Source of the DNA: an uncultured Fibrobacter sp.
Lineage (GTDB): Bacteria; Fibrobacterota; Fibrobacteria; Fibrobacterales; Fibrobacteraceae
Direction: 5' to 3'
Assembly: GCA_946414025.1 (NCBI GenBank)
Contig: CAMKMX010000001.1
Location: forward strand, 62,001-126,000
Length of the DNA: 64,000 nt
Shown here in pieces: positions 16,564-25,447 of this stretch (the first letter of the stretch is position 1; the number at the start of each line of letters is the position of its first letter). A program made the translations under genes and the position numbers. The notes under the pieces were generated by a model that was given only the letters and a program-made list of their open reading frames with translations, had not been told where the DNA came from and searched no databases.

Positions 16564-16587
16564 AAAAACGCAGTCTAGACTGCGTTT
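16564..16587 (-). terminator. Intrinsic terminator after purM
   Basis: AAACGCAG / CTGCGTTT stem around TCTAGA; read on the minus strand it ends in a T-run. It ends the purM transcript. Confidence 0.75.
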
Positions 16588-16645
16588 CTCTAGGTTGCAA
16601 GTGTAGGTATTGGGCTAAAGTTGCCTGTTGCTTAACACCAGACGA

Positions 16646-17671
16646 TTAGTCCCGGAACTTCACCTGCTTGGAGCCGGCCACCACTTCGCCGACCTGTACC
16701 CACTTTTCGCCCTTGGCTTCCAGGTGGGCAGTAACTTCGGCCTTGTCAGAGGGGTCGATAAAGATGAGCATGCCCATACCCATGTTGAAGGTATTGTACA
16801 TCTCGTCTTTTTCCACGGAGCCTGCCTGCTGGATGAGCTTGAAGATCATCGGCGGATCCCAAGTGGTGCGGTCGATAATCACGTCCACGTTGTCCGGGAG
16901 GATACGGGGAATATTGCCCTGGTAGCCCGAACCGGTAATGTGGGCGAGGCCCTGGATAATCTTCTTGTTGCAAAGATCGATGAGGCTCGGGTAGTAGCTC
17001 CTGTGCGGCATGGCGAGAGCTTCGCCGATGGTCTTGTCCATGCCGTCAACGAGAGTGTCCACCTTGTAGCCGGCCACGTCAAACAGCACCTTGCGGGCAA
17101 GAGAATAACCGTTGGTGTGCAGGCCCGTAGAAGGCAGGCCAAGGATGATGGTACCCGGCTTGATCTTCTTGCCGTCGATAATGTTTTCACGTTCCACCAC
17201 GCCCACGATGGTACCGGAGATGTCGTAGTCACCGGGGCCGTAGAAGCCCGGCATTTCGGCAGTTTCGCCACCGATAAGCACCAGGTCGTTTTCGCGGCAG
17301 GCCTTGGCCATGCCGGCCACCAGCTTGTCCATCACGCCCGGTTCCAGACGGCCCGTAGCCACATAGTCCAAGAAGAACAGCGGACGCGCGCCCTGCACAA
17401 GGATATCGTCGCAGCAGTGGTTCACGATGTCCTGACCCGGCAGTTCGTGAGTGCCCATCTCGATGTCGACCTTGAGCTTGGTGCCCACGCCGTCCACGGA
17501 ACTCACGAGGACGGGGTCCTTCATGCCCAGGTGGTTCAGCGTAAACAGGCCGCCGAAGTTGCCCACGTCGCCCAAAACGCCTTGGTTGAATGTAGTACGT
17601 ACGGATTTCTTCACACCGACCATGGCTTCGTCAGCTCTGGCCAGGGAAACTCCTGCGTCTGCGTAATTCAT
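16646..17671 (-). CDS. purM: Phosphoribosylformylglycinamidine cyclo-ligase (AIR synthase)
   Basis: Closes the imidazole ring in de novo purine synthesis, converting FGAM to AIR with ATP. The 341-residue length matches the family. Recognisable segments are the N-terminal NYADAGVSL, the VSSVDGVGTKL phosphate loop, the DILVQGARPLFFLDY strand, the IGGETAEMPG motif and HITGSGYQGNIPR near the C-terminus. No other pur genes are adjacent. A terminator hairpin follows. Confidence 0.95.
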   Translation of the reverse strand: MNYADAGVSLARADEAMVGVKKSVRTTFNQGVLGDVGNFGGLFTLNHLGMKDPVLVSSVDGVGTKLKVDIEMGTHELPGQDIVNHCCDDILVQGARPLFFLDYVATGRLEPGVMDKLVAGMAKACRENDLVLIGGETAEMPGFYGPGDYDISGTIVGVVERENIIDGKKIKPGTIILGLPSTGLHTNGYSLARKVLFDVAGYKVDTLVDGMDKTIGEALAMPHRSYYPSLIDLCNKKIIQGLAHITGSGYQGNIPRILPDNVDVIIDRTTWDPPMIFKLIQQAGSVEKDEMYNTFNMGMGMLIFIDPSDKAEVTAHLEAKGEKWVQVGEVVAGSKQVKFRD

Positions 17672-17714
17672 CGTTTTTCCTTTGCCCTAGAGTCGGGCAC
17701 TGTGTTCGCCCGTT

Positions 17715-18512
17715 TTACTGGGCGCTTTGTTTTTCATCAATATTTCTGAGAGCATCCAGGATGAGGCTCGTGGTGTCGGACATCTGGTTGATGTTCACGG
17801 TGTCCGGCATCAGGTGGGTATCCAGCTTGAACAGCGTGTCGTCACCCCAGGAGAGCAGCTTTTCCAAGGCATCCGGCCCCGCCAGTTTGCCACACTTGGC
17901 GCAGCAGATACGGCCGTCCTGGAAGGCGATAAATCCCTTTCCTTCGCCGCTTTCGAAAATAACGGTTCCTGTAATGCGGCTCTTTTCCATGGTCTGAGCA
18001 AAATCGATAAAGGGCAGCACCCTTCCCGAAGCCAGCAGGGAAAGCCTTTCAAATTCGTCGATGGCCTTGTTCTTGGCGCGAAGACGCCCGGCAACCACCT
18101 TGTACAGGTACACCATGATGCTCGGGTTCTTTTCCAGGAACGCCACGAATTCGTCGCGGGGAATAATCAGCACGGTGCAGCCGTCTTCGGCGGCAATCAC
18201 CGTATTGCTGGTAGGCTCGTTACAAATGATAGACATTTCGCCGAAGCATCCGCCACTTTCGATATAGGCCAGCACGCTATAGTGGCCGTCGGGCAGAATC
18301 TGTCCACAAATCTGGGCGCGGCCGCTCTGCAGCACGCAAAAAGCCATTCCTTCGGAATCGCCGTTGATAATAATCTCGCCGGCATCATATTCGCGAATCT
18401 GCGCGTTCAGTAACAAAAAGTCGGCGCAGTCCCTGGGGACCTGCTGCAAGAACGGCGTTCCCGATTCGTAGGACGTCGCAATCCAGTCGCCAATACCCGT
18501 ATGCTGTTTCAT
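17715..18512 (-). CDS. Cyclic-nucleotide-binding domain protein with C-terminal DUF4388-like domain
   Basis: A 265-residue cytoplasmic protein. Residues 25-150 form a cNMP-binding fold with the phosphate-binding cassette around CFGEMSIICNEPTS; the usual Arg of that cassette is not obvious, so the ligand may not be cAMP. Residues 160-250 resemble DUF4388/PATAN modules of two-component adaptors (GTVIFESGEGKGFIAFQDGRI). There is no DNA-binding domain, so it is not a CRP-type activator. Its start overlaps the stop of the upstream binding-protein gene by four bases, so they are co-translated. Confidence 0.75.
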   Translation of the reverse strand: MKQHTGIGDWIATSYESGTPFLQQVPRDCADFLLLNAQIREYDAGEIIINGDSEGMAFCVLQSGRAQICGQILPDGHYSVLAYIESGGCFGEMSIICNEPTSNTVIAAEDGCTVLIIPRDEFVAFLEKNPSIMVYLYKVVAGRLRAKNKAIDEFERLSLLASGRVLPFIDFAQTMEKSRITGTVIFESGEGKGFIAFQDGRICCAKCGKLAGPDALEKLLSWGDDTLFKLDTHLMPDTVNINQMSDTTSLILDALRNIDEKQSAQ

Positions 18513-19906
18513 AGTGAGTTAAAGTTAAAAATATTTCTGTACCAGCGGGAGCCCGAAGCCATACTGTCCGCCTTTTCGGAGTCCTTAAAGGCTCCTATCG
18601 CCCAGACGAAATCATTCAGCATCTTTTCGGGCTGTGCCACCGCGCTTTCGTAGAAGTCGTTTCCGCCGCCTGGTCCCTTGCGGCCGTCGTTCTGGAATAC
18701 ACGTTTTTCCCTAAAGGCCTTGATGCGGGCGACGCGCGGCTCCGCCCCAAGGATTTCCTCTGCGGTGCTGAACATGCCGGGGTTTATCCAGATGTCGGCG
18801 GAATCGGCCAGCGCGATGACCTGCTCCAGCGGAAGCCTGAGTTCTCGTTCCTCGGTGCCTGCCCACAGGTAGCACCCGCCTGCATCTTGGATCAGTTGTG
18901 CCGTATAGCTATTGCCACCTGGTGCGTACCACACGCCGCCGTAGCTCATGCCTACAAGTACGCGCGGGCAAGGTAGTTCGGAATTCGGAATTCGGAATTC
19001 GGAACTATTGGCGGGGGAAGTCTCCCCCTCGCTCCCACGTTGTTGCTCGCTACCCCCTCTAGCGGGGGACACCCCCGCAACGCCCCCGTTGCTAGACGAG
19101 AGACGAGAGGCGAGAGACGAGAGGGTGTCATTGCGAGCCGAAGGCGAAGCAATCTCTAGTCCAGATTTGTTGAAGGAAGCAAGGTAGTCGGCTTTACTTT
19201 GTTCGTAAACAGCGTTGGCGAGGGAGTCTACACCGAACAACATTCCGAACAACTTAATCCATTCGGCCTTGGCCAGGGGATGTTCCTCTTGCCACTCCGA
19301 AGTCAGCATCAGTGGGAGCCCCAGGGCCTCTATCCGCTGGTAATCGTCGTAGGCTCCGCCGGTAGCGAAGTTCATCACCAGGTCGGGTTTCAGGGCCAGG
19401 AGTTTTTCCAGAGAAAGGGTGGGCCCGCTTCCCACTTCGGCCACTTCGCCCTTCTGGACCCGTTCGTACAGCGCGCTGTCGGCGATGTACTTTCCTTCGC
19501 CCACGGCGACGATGGCGTTCTCTAGCCCGAGTCGCGCCATGAAGCCCACCTGTGCCGACGACAGCGCCACCGCACGGGCCAGCGGGACCTGCAGGACGGT
19601 GGCGCCTTCCAGCCCCTTGGGAAGGGTGCCGCGGTCGCTGCCCTTCGGCCTCAAGACGAACCGCTTTACCAGGGTGTCGCTACCTACGATGGAGCGGATT
19701 TCGGCCATCCGTTCCCCGCAGGAATTGCCGATTTTGAGGTTTTTGCTGTATTGTAGAGGCGGGAGCGGGGCGCAGTCCCCTGCCGTTTTTTCGGGGTTCT
19801 TCTCTTGGGAGCAGCCCATCAGGAGCATGACGGTGGTCGCCAAAAGGGCCGTCCTCGCCCCCAGGACCGGCCCGAAAAATGTGCGTAAAGTGTTGATTTT
19901 TAACAT
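18509..19906 (-). CDS. Periplasmic metal-chelate-binding lipoprotein (BtuF/FecB-like) with repeat insertion
   Basis: A 465-residue class III solute-binding protein, probably for cobalamin, haem or an iron chelate. It has a signal peptide with lipobox (LLMGC), the first-lobe motifs (VALSSAQVGFMARLG, KPDLVMNFATGG) and the second-lobe VLVGMSYGGVWYAPGG. Relatives are usually 300 to 380 residues. Here residues about 248-311 are encoded by intergenic-type repeats inserted in frame (18975-19165), between the inter-lobe helix and the second lobe. No permease or ATPase gene lies nearby. The stop overlaps the start of the cNMP-binding gene. Confidence 0.82.
   Translation of the reverse strand: MLKINTLRTFFGPVLGARTALLATTVMLLMGCSQEKNPEKTAGDCAPLPPLQYSKNLKIGNSCGERMAEIRSIVGSDTLVKRFVLRPKGSDRGTLPKGLEGATVLQVPLARAVALSSAQVGFMARLGLENAIVAVGEGKYIADSALYERVQKGEVAEVGSGPTLSLEKLLALKPDLVMNFATGGAYDDYQRIEALGLPLMLTSEWQEEHPLAKAEWIKLFGMLFGVDSLANAVYEQSKADYLASFNKSGLEIASPSARNDTLSSLASRLSSSNGGVAGVSPARGGSEQQRGSEGETSPANSSEFRIPNSELPCPRVLVGMSYGGVWYAPGGNSYTAQLIQDAGGCYLWAGTEERELRLPLEQVIALADSADIWINPGMFSTAEEILGAEPRVARIKAFREKRVFQNDGRKGPGGGNDFYESAVAQPEKMLNDFVWAIGAFKDSEKADSMASGSRWYRNIFNFNSL
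18975..19165. repeat. Composite repeat block inserted in frame in the binding-protein gene
   Basis: From left to right: four GGAATTC-type words (18977-19003), a GC-rich palindromic block with CCCCCT/AGGGGG arms (about 19010-19085), GAGAGACGAGAGG words (about 19095-19125), and GTCATTGCGAGC...GAAGCAATC (19128-19155). All of these look like non-coding dispersed repeats, yet the frame stays open. The GGAATTC words recur at 22668-22700. Confidence 0.8.
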
Positions 19907-19983
19907 TTTATGAATTTTTATAGACCGCAGGGGCCAAACATAATGTATTTTATATACCTAGAAATTCCTTTTGGGAGTCTTTT

Positions 19984-20844
19984 ATGAAGACAAAAATAAC
20001 CTCTTTTCTCTGGTCTGCCCTGCTGTGCGCCATGACTTTTGCGACGGGCGCCTTTGCGGATACCGAATCGGGCTTCTATGAGAAGGAACACATTCGTGGA
20101 TTTATCTCTATCGGCGCCGACTACCGCGGCATGTTCTCGGAGTACCAGAAGTACGTGAACAAGACGGCCTTCTTGAACGGCTACCACAAGGACCCGACGG
20201 GCGACAGCACCAAGTATGCCGGCGATCTGAAGTACGAAACCTTCGACGACTACTACTTCGGCATGCACGTGAACATCGGTGCCCAGTACAAGCAGTTCCT
20301 CACCTGGTTCGACATCAACTTCATGCCTACCCAGACATCTGAACGCCCCAGTTCTTCTTATACCGCCACCTCCGAAGACGGCTCTACCTCCATGAAGTTC
20401 CCGCTGTACGACGTGCGCTGGTTTGCCTACGGTGCAGACTGGATGTTCGGCTGGAAGCTCTTTGGCGAGAATACTTTCATCAACTTGATTCCCTCCGTTG
20501 GTTTCGGTTTTAACCTCATCAATTTCCACCTGGCTTCCAACTTCGAAGTCTATGACGTGAACGACAAGTCCTCTGTCTCTATGAGGGACCGTTACTACAG
20601 CACCTTTGCCTCTACCTTCAATTCCGAACTGGAACTTCGCCTGGAATTTGGCCCCATCGCTGTGGGTGCCTACGGCGGTTACCGTTGCGTCCGTTACAAC
20701 GAACTTGAAATCGAAGGCAAGAAGATCGATACCGCCTATGGCGACTACGACACCGACAATATCGGTGACACCTGGTTCCTGGGTGTGCGCCTCACTTGGA
20801 TTTTCCGCAGCGAGTGGCAGAAGAAACAGGACGACAAGCTTTAA
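19984..20844 (+). CDS. Predicted outer-membrane beta-barrel protein
   Basis: A 286-residue exported protein with a signal peptide ending GAFA and many amphipathic strands rich in Tyr, Phe and Gly. It has a long Tyr-rich extracellular-type segment near the N-terminus (about 40-110) and ends in WIFRSEWQKKQDDKL. No named family is recognised. It resembles other barrel proteins of the window in style only. It is divergent from the binding-protein gene and has its own terminator-like hairpin downstream. Confidence 0.65.
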   Translation: MKTKITSFLWSALLCAMTFATGAFADTESGFYEKEHIRGFISIGADYRGMFSEYQKYVNKTAFLNGYHKDPTGDSTKYAGDLKYETFDDYYFGMHVNIGAQYKQFLTWFDINFMPTQTSERPSSSYTATSEDGSTSMKFPLYDVRWFAYGADWMFGWKLFGENTFINLIPSVGFGFNLINFHLASNFEVYDVNDKSSVSMRDRYYSTFASTFNSELELRLEFGPIAVGAYGGYRCVRYNELEIEGKKIDTAYGDYDTDNIGDTWFLGVRLTWIFRSEWQKKQDDKL

Positions 20845-20877
20845 TCTTCGCCCCGGCAACCATAACTTCAATATGTC

Positions 20878-20897
20878 ATCCCCGCGCAGGCGGGGAT
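20878..20897 (+). terminator. Hairpin of the GTCATCCCCG repeat type, possible terminator
   Basis: ATCCCCGC / GCGGGGAT stem with loop GCAG, followed by CTTTCTTTTA. It belongs to the dispersed palindromic repeat family and may have been adopted as a terminator between convergent genes. Confidence 0.6.
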
Positions 20898-20904
20898 CTT
20901 TCTT

Positions 20905-21600
20905 TTATGACACCTGGTTCATCGATCGCCTGAACAGCTGGTCCAGGGCGTAAATGCGGGTCTCTTTTTTGCTGGGTACATGCGTGTTGATTTTGAATAA
21001 ACTAATATCCGAATAGAGGGAAGGCGGGTTGTTGTTGGCCACATGCTCCATGGCAATATAGTAGGCCGAATTATCCCGCAAAAGGCTGTCCGTTTTCCAG
21101 TGGACCCACCGGTTGCATCTTTCAAAGGCGAAATTCCAGCCCAAGAGCAGCATAGGGATTCCCATTTCGCCGAGCTTGTCGGGCAGGGGCGAATACTGCC
21201 CCTGGGTGCTGAGGAGTATCACTGCATCTACGTGCCTGTAGGTGGCAAAGGTCAGGGCGTCTTCTATCAGGGAAAGGTTCGGGGAGTTGTCCTGACCTCG
21301 TGTGGCGTAGTGAATCTGGAATCCGGCGTAGCGCAGTTCGCGCTCGAGGTTGAAAATACCGTCATTGGTGGAGCCGTAGCTTTTCGGATCCATGTCGGGG
21401 TGGTAGTAGTGGCAGTCCATCAGGGCGTATTTCTTGGGCGGGTCGAAAAGGCGCAGGGCCTGGTCCCTGGCCCAGTTCTTGATTCCCAGAAAATCCAGGG
21501 TGGAATGGAAGGGGTGGTACTTTCGGTAAAAGGTGTTGACCTTCTTGAGGGTAAAGCCGTCTACGTAGAAGGCGATATGGAATGGCTGTTTGTGATGCAT
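20905..21600 (-). CDS. NYN/PIN-like domain protein (LabA/DUF88 family)
   Basis: A 231-residue protein starting MHHKQPFHIAFYVDGF. I chose the ATG at 21600 because AGGAG lies seven bases upstream; the frame extends 17 codons further but through terminator sequence. NYN-domain acidic residues are visible: YVDGF, a mid-protein DGIFNLE region and VDAVILLSTQGQYSPL, where the usual SGDGDF motif reads STQGQY. That loses one or two of the canonical aspartates. Members are putative RNases. The altered motif means activity is uncertain. Confidence 0.65.
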   Translation of the reverse strand: MHHKQPFHIAFYVDGFTLKKVNTFYRKYHPFHSTLDFLGIKNWARDQALRLFDPPKKYALMDCHYYHPDMDPKSYGSTNDGIFNLERELRYAGFQIHYATRGQDNSPNLSLIEDALTFATYRHVDAVILLSTQGQYSPLPDKLGEMGIPMLLLGWNFAFERCNRWVHWKTDSLLRDNSAYYIAMEHVANNNPPSLYSDISLFKINTHVPSKKETRIYALDQLFRRSMNQVS

Positions 21601-21649
21601 ATTTTCTCCTGGTTTTAAGTCGTACATGTATAAAACGGAGATGCAAAAC

Positions 21650-21687
21650 AAAAAGAGCCTGAAAATTTTCTTTACAGGCTCTTTTTT
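21650..21687 (-). terminator. Intrinsic terminator after the TPR gene
   Basis: AAAAGAGCCTG / CAGGCTCTTTT stem with an A/T loop and T-runs on both strands. It ends the minus-strand TPR gene at 21.7 kb. Confidence 0.85.
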
Positions 21688-21717
21688 ACATAAGTAGGGG
21701 AAAAGTTTACAGAATGA

Positions 21718-22653
21718 CTATAATAGTTTCCTCTTTTTCAGGTCGTCCATGAGGGAACCGGGCATCCACTTTTCCAGAGCCTTGTATTCGGGCGCCTTCA
21801 GCTTGTCGCGCCAAGCCTGCGCGGCCTTCTGGTCGCCCTTGTCGTTGTAGATACGTATCAGGTTCAGTGCGGAACACCAGAATCGGATGCTTTTGCCGGT
21901 GCGCTTGAGGTAACTTTCGGCACTCTGTTCGTAAATCTTGGCGGCTTCGTCATAGCGCTTGAGGCGGTAGAGCATATCGGCCTTGATCTGGAGCATCACC
22001 GGGTGGGCGGGTGCCTTTTTTAGGCCGCGCTCCGAAAGTTTCAGCCCTGTCCTAAAATCTTCCTTGTCGTAGTGCATCCAGATAAGCGGCGCAAGGAACA
22101 GGGGCCAGAACCGCTTGGAGACCCTGGAAGCGCTGTCCAGCACCGTGAGGTAGTGACTCCGGTTGTCAGACTTGAAGGGGAGCCAGCTGAAACTTTGATC
22201 TACATAGTAGGCGTAGATGGCGTAGAACGCCTGGGGGTCCAGTTCCTTGGAATCTTCGAACATTTTGGCTGCGGAGCGGGTTTTCATGGCGCCCTTGATG
22301 GAATGCCCCGTCTCGCTTTGCACAAAGCCCAGTTCGAACATCTGGAGCCCTTGCCATAGGCCTTGGGCCTTGCATTTTTCCAGGCTCTCGCCTGCCTTGA
22401 AAAGGGCCGCCGTGTCGCCTAGGTCGTCGTACATGCTTATCCGCACAATGCTTTCGATGACGCAGCCCGCCCCTTCGTCTTTTGCCTTGAGGGCCTGTGC
22501 CGTACTGAGGGCCGCCTTGTAGTTCAGGGCCATGGTCTCGCCTGTCGCCTTTTCAACAAGCCGTTCCAGGGAATCGGGCAGGGCGAGGCTCAGGCTTTCG
22601 GCAAAGGAAAGGGATGCAAGCAGGAGCGTTATGGTGATGGTGCGCAGGAACAT
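21718..22653 (-). CDS. TPR-repeat protein, exported
   Basis: A 311-residue protein with a signal peptide (MFLRTITITLLLASLSFA) and TPR-like helical pairs, clearest in the C-terminal half (about 205-285, HPVMLQIKADMLYRLKRYDEAAKIYEQSAE split by position). I start it at the ATG at 22653. The frame continues upstream, but that part only translates GGAATTC repeats. TATATTTG on the minus strand (22659-22666) lies five bases before the ATG, so the transcript may be leaderless or nearly so. Its role is unknown; it is probably periplasmic. Confidence 0.72.
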   Translation of the reverse strand: MFLRTITITLLLASLSFAESLSLALPDSLERLVEKATGETMALNYKAALSTAQALKAKDEGAGCVIESIVRISMYDDLGDTAALFKAGESLEKCKAQGLWQGLQMFELGFVQSETGHSIKGAMKTRSAAKMFEDSKELDPQAFYAIYAYYVDQSFSWLPFKSDNRSHYLTVLDSASRVSKRFWPLFLAPLIWMHYDKEDFRTGLKLSERGLKKAPAHPVMLQIKADMLYRLKRYDEAAKIYEQSAESYLKRTGKSIRFWCSALNLIRIYNDKGDQKAAQAWRDKLKAPEYKALEKWMPGSLMDDLKKRKLL

Positions 22654-22958
22654 GAAAGCAAATATAGAATTCGGAGTTCGGAGTTCGGAATTCGGAATTA
22701 GGGAAGAGATCAATTTTTTTTGCTCCAAATTGGAATAATCAAAAAATGTTATCAAAATCGTTCAAAAGATAAACGAATGCGGTTGCAACTTTTTGACAAT
22801 CAATGCGTTAAGGCTGGATGGGGTACCGCATTGTGTCGGTCATGCTGCTCCCTTGCGAATTTTACCCAATCCCTATTAAATCCTTACACCGCTTGCTTTG
22901 CGGCGTGCAGAGTGGTATATTCTAGGGCAGGGAGAAACCCATTATGGAGGTAACCATT
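22654..22958. other. Intergenic region between divergent genes
   Basis: GGAATTC/GGAGTTC words at 22668-22700 match those inside the gene at 18.5 kb. The middle (22720-22900) shows no gene I can support. TATATT at 22916 and GGAGG at 22946-22950 belong to the next gene. Confidence 0.5.
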
Positions 22959-23192
22959 ATGAATTTGTTCCATAAGACATCCGCCATAACATTCTCTATC
23001 TTGCATCCTGGATTTCAGGTTTTCAAGGACCGTATCCGCGAAGAGTTGAGCGCCACCAGTGGCGTCTACCTGGACGATGTCATGGATGACGATAGTTTGT
23101 ACAAAATCTACCGCGACGGGGAATCTGCCGAGTTCGTAGTGGCAAGCATCAACGGCCCCATGGTAGATTTTGACGACGACGAAGCCGCCTAG
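22959..23192 (+). CDS. Small acidic protein of unknown function
   Basis: A 77-residue protein. The ATG at 22959 has a perfect GGAGG eight bases upstream, so I prefer it to an ATG 15 bases earlier that overlaps that site. The C-terminal half is very acidic and ends DFDDDEAA. No signal peptide or membrane segment is seen and no family is recognised. The gene is a single unit, facing the large binding-protein gene. Confidence 0.6.
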   Translation: MNLFHKTSAITFSILHPGFQVFKDRIREELSATSGVYLDDVMDDDSLYKIYRDGESAEFVVASINGPMVDFDDDEAA

Positions 23193-23272
23193 TGCGGTGA
23201 TGTATATTTGAACGCACCCCTGGCGGGGGCTGTCATGCAGTTTCTCGCCAGGGCGTGCCGTTTGGGCCTGCC

Positions 23273-25120
23273 TTACTTGGCGGCCTTTTTCTTTTCTTCT
23301 TCTTCGGCGGCCTTTTCGGCTTCGAGGCTCGGGATCTTGCAGCCGTCCATGGTCTCGAATTTGCCCTTGCGGACAGTGACAATCTTGGAGTTGGTGTTGA
23401 CCCCACGGCTAAACGTGATGTCGCCGTAGATTCCCTTGAAGTTTGCGGTCTTGTTGATGGTGCCCGTCAGGTCGTTCGGGTTCTTGCCGAAGGCCGTAAA
23501 CACGATGTTGGCGGCATCGTAGCTGAGGCCGCTCACCTTGTCTTCGCCAGGCTCTTCGCCCCATTTTTCCTGGAAGCTCTCGGCGAATTTCTTGTAGGAT
23601 TCCGATTCGGAATTCATGTCCAGGGCAGGTACGCTGAAGAAGGTGCTGTCGGCCAGCTTCTTGGCCTGGATCAGGAACTCGCGGCCATACCAGCCCGATG
23701 TTCCGAGCCTGATGCCCGAAATCTTGTTGAAGGCCACCTGGCCTACCATGAGGCCCGCGTCGCCTGGGTTGGTGGCGGGGATGAATATGCCCGGAATATC
23801 GAAGGTGGAGTCCTGCATGTAGAACCGGCGTTCCTTGGGGCTGATGGCGTCGAGGTCGGTGGCTCCGCGGGCGATGTTCCGACGGCGGTTCAGCTGCTTG
23901 AAGCGCACGTCGCGCAAAAGGTCGAATTCCGTCTTGTAGTCGGGCCTGCCCTCTTCGTAGTTCCGGAAGGCGATGATGGTGCCGCCCCTGCGGTCCACTG
24001 CCTGGGTGAAGCTCTGGGACATGGAGGCACCGTAGTCACCCAGTGGCGACAGGATGGCGAATTCCCGAATGTTTAGGCACTTGGTGGCGAAGTCGGCGAT
24101 GCTCTGGGCAAGGTTGTCCATGGTGATGTTCACCTGGAAGATGTTGGGGCCGAGCTTTGCGATACCGTCGTCGGTGGCGGTGGGGGTCAGCATGGGGATA
24201 TTCTGGAAATTGCTTCCGAGCCAGGCTGCCACCGTCGCCGCCGGTGCGCTCATGATGGGGCCCACGATGGCAATGATGCTGTCCTGGCTGATGGCCTGCT
24301 GGGTCCGCATGAGGGCGGTGGCCGCGTCTGCACGGGTGTCGGCGAAGCGGATGTTCACCTTGTCCTTGAGCTTGGACTGCTCGTGGGCCAAAAACACGCC
24401 TTGGACGGCGGCGTTGCCGAATACGGCAAAGTTTCCGGACAATGGGGCGAGCACCAGCAGGGTGGGCTTGCCCGAGCCTGCGTCCTTCATGGAGTCCAGG
24501 CCCTTCTGGGCGGTGGAGGTCAGGCTTTCGGCGTTGCCGCCGTTAATGACTTTCTTGTACCAGTAGCGGGCGGCGCGGTAGCGACCGGCGTTCTGGCATT
24601 CGCGACCGATCTGGAGCTGCATCCAGCCGATGACTTCCTTGTCGGCGGGGTACTTTTCCAGCAGGTTCTGGAGCTGGTCCGCGTTCAGCAGGTCGGCGGC
24701 CAGGGTCTTGATGAGCACCTCTTTGGTATGGGCTCTGGCGGCCGGGTTCTGGGAGTAGGCGAGAATCCGGAGCATGGCCTCGACGCCTTCGTAGACGCCC
24801 CCCTGCTCAAGGGTGACGATGGCTTTTGCCAGTTCCATGCGTTCCCGGTATTCCGAGGAAACGTGGTATTCCAGGAACTTGGAGGTAAGTCCCAGGGCTT
24901 CGTCGCGCTTGTGTTCGCGCAGGTAGCATTCCGCAAGCATTACGGAGGCCTGGGCTCCGGCGTGTTTCTTGAACTGGGACTTGGAGAGTTTCTGCAACTC
25001 GGGCACGGCTTCGGCGCACTTGCCGTCCTTGATGAGGGCCTTGGCCTTGTCGATTTCGCCGTCGGCGAGGGCGGCAGTGGAGAGCAGCAATGAAAAAAGG
25101 AGGGGTAGGACTCGGTTCAT
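23273..25120 (-). CDS. Periplasmic-binding-protein (type 1) family protein with N-terminal TPR region
   Basis: A 615-residue exported protein. A signal peptide (ending ALA) and helical TPR-like repeats (about 20-210) precede a two-lobe periplasmic-binding fold of the LivJ/leucine-binding type (about 220-600). That fold shows VLAPLSGNFAVFGNAAVQGV and IVGPIMSAPAATVAA. The architecture of TPR plus type 1 binding fold is that of LpoA-like penicillin-binding-protein activators as well as of ABC amino-acid receptors. No transporter genes lie nearby, so a cell-wall regulatory role is at least as likely. A Lys/Glu-rich tail ends the protein. It follows the nucleotidyltransferase-like gene by 12 bases. 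Confidence 0.78.
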   Translation of the reverse strand: MNRVLPLLFSLLLSTAALADGEIDKAKALIKDGKCAEAVPELQKLSKSQFKKHAGAQASVMLAECYLREHKRDEALGLTSKFLEYHVSSEYRERMELAKAIVTLEQGGVYEGVEAMLRILAYSQNPAARAHTKEVLIKTLAADLLNADQLQNLLEKYPADKEVIGWMQLQIGRECQNAGRYRAARYWYKKVINGGNAESLTSTAQKGLDSMKDAGSGKPTLLVLAPLSGNFAVFGNAAVQGVFLAHEQSKLKDKVNIRFADTRADAATALMRTQQAISQDSIIAIVGPIMSAPAATVAAWLGSNFQNIPMLTPTATDDGIAKLGPNIFQVNITMDNLAQSIADFATKCLNIREFAILSPLGDYGASMSQSFTQAVDRRGGTIIAFRNYEEGRPDYKTEFDLLRDVRFKQLNRRRNIARGATDLDAISPKERRFYMQDSTFDIPGIFIPATNPGDAGLMVGQVAFNKISGIRLGTSGWYGREFLIQAKKLADSTFFSVPALDMNSESESYKKFAESFQEKWGEEPGEDKVSGLSYDAANIVFTAFGKNPNDLTGTINKTANFKGIYGDITFSRGVNTNSKIVTVRKGKFETMDGCKIPSLEAEKAAEEEEKKKAAK

Positions 25121-25132
25121 GATGGGGACAGC

Positions 25133-25447
25133 CTAGTTTTCGGGGGCGGCCTGGACCACGTCGTGTTCTTTCTTGATCTGTTTCTGGAGGGATTCCGGAA
25201 GCTTGACCCAGTCGATGACGTCAACTCCGAAGGGGAGTCCGCTTTCGGCGAAGGCCTTTTCCACGGCGGTCATGGCCTCGAAGGAAAGGGGCTTGTCGGT
25301 GATGACTGCCAGTTCCAGTTGGGTGTCGGGGGTCAGGTCCACGCCCGTTACCCGGGCGCCGTATGCCCAGACTTCGAGACCCTCGAAATGAAGACCCACG
25401 ATGCGCTGGACAGTTTCCAATTGATCGGTTTCTAAGCAAAGTGCCAT
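25133..25447 (-). CDS. Degenerate MNT-type nucleotidyltransferase domain protein
   Basis: A 104-residue protein like stand-alone MNT antitoxin domains. EVWAYGARVTG (26-36) matches the conserved VW.FGSRA.G motif with Ser replaced by Ala, and VDVIDW (75-80) matches the third acidic strand. The DxD pair that binds metal, expected around residues 42-48, reads TQLELAV, so both aspartates are missing. Catalysis is therefore unlikely. No HEPN partner is adjacent. The gene lies 12 bases upstream of the binding-protein gene and probably shares its transcript. Confidence 0.65.
   Translation of the reverse strand: MALCLETDQLETVQRIVGLHFEGLEVWAYGARVTGVDLTPDTQLELAVITDKPLSFEAMTAVEKAFAESGLPFGVDVIDWVKLPESLQKQIKKEHDVVQAAPEN

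Noticed and set aside
17715..18512. CRP/FNR-type transcription factor
   Set aside because: A cNMP-binding fold is present but the C-terminal domain is not a helix-turn-helix.
22720..22953. 77-residue plus-strand frame upstream of the small acidic protein
   Set aside because: No ribosome site, poor composition, and it overlaps the promoter of the next gene.
23255..24076. Long plus-strand open frames opposite the binding-protein gene
   Set aside because: Shadow frames of a GC-rich coding region; the minus strand has signal peptide, domain motifs and good codon use.
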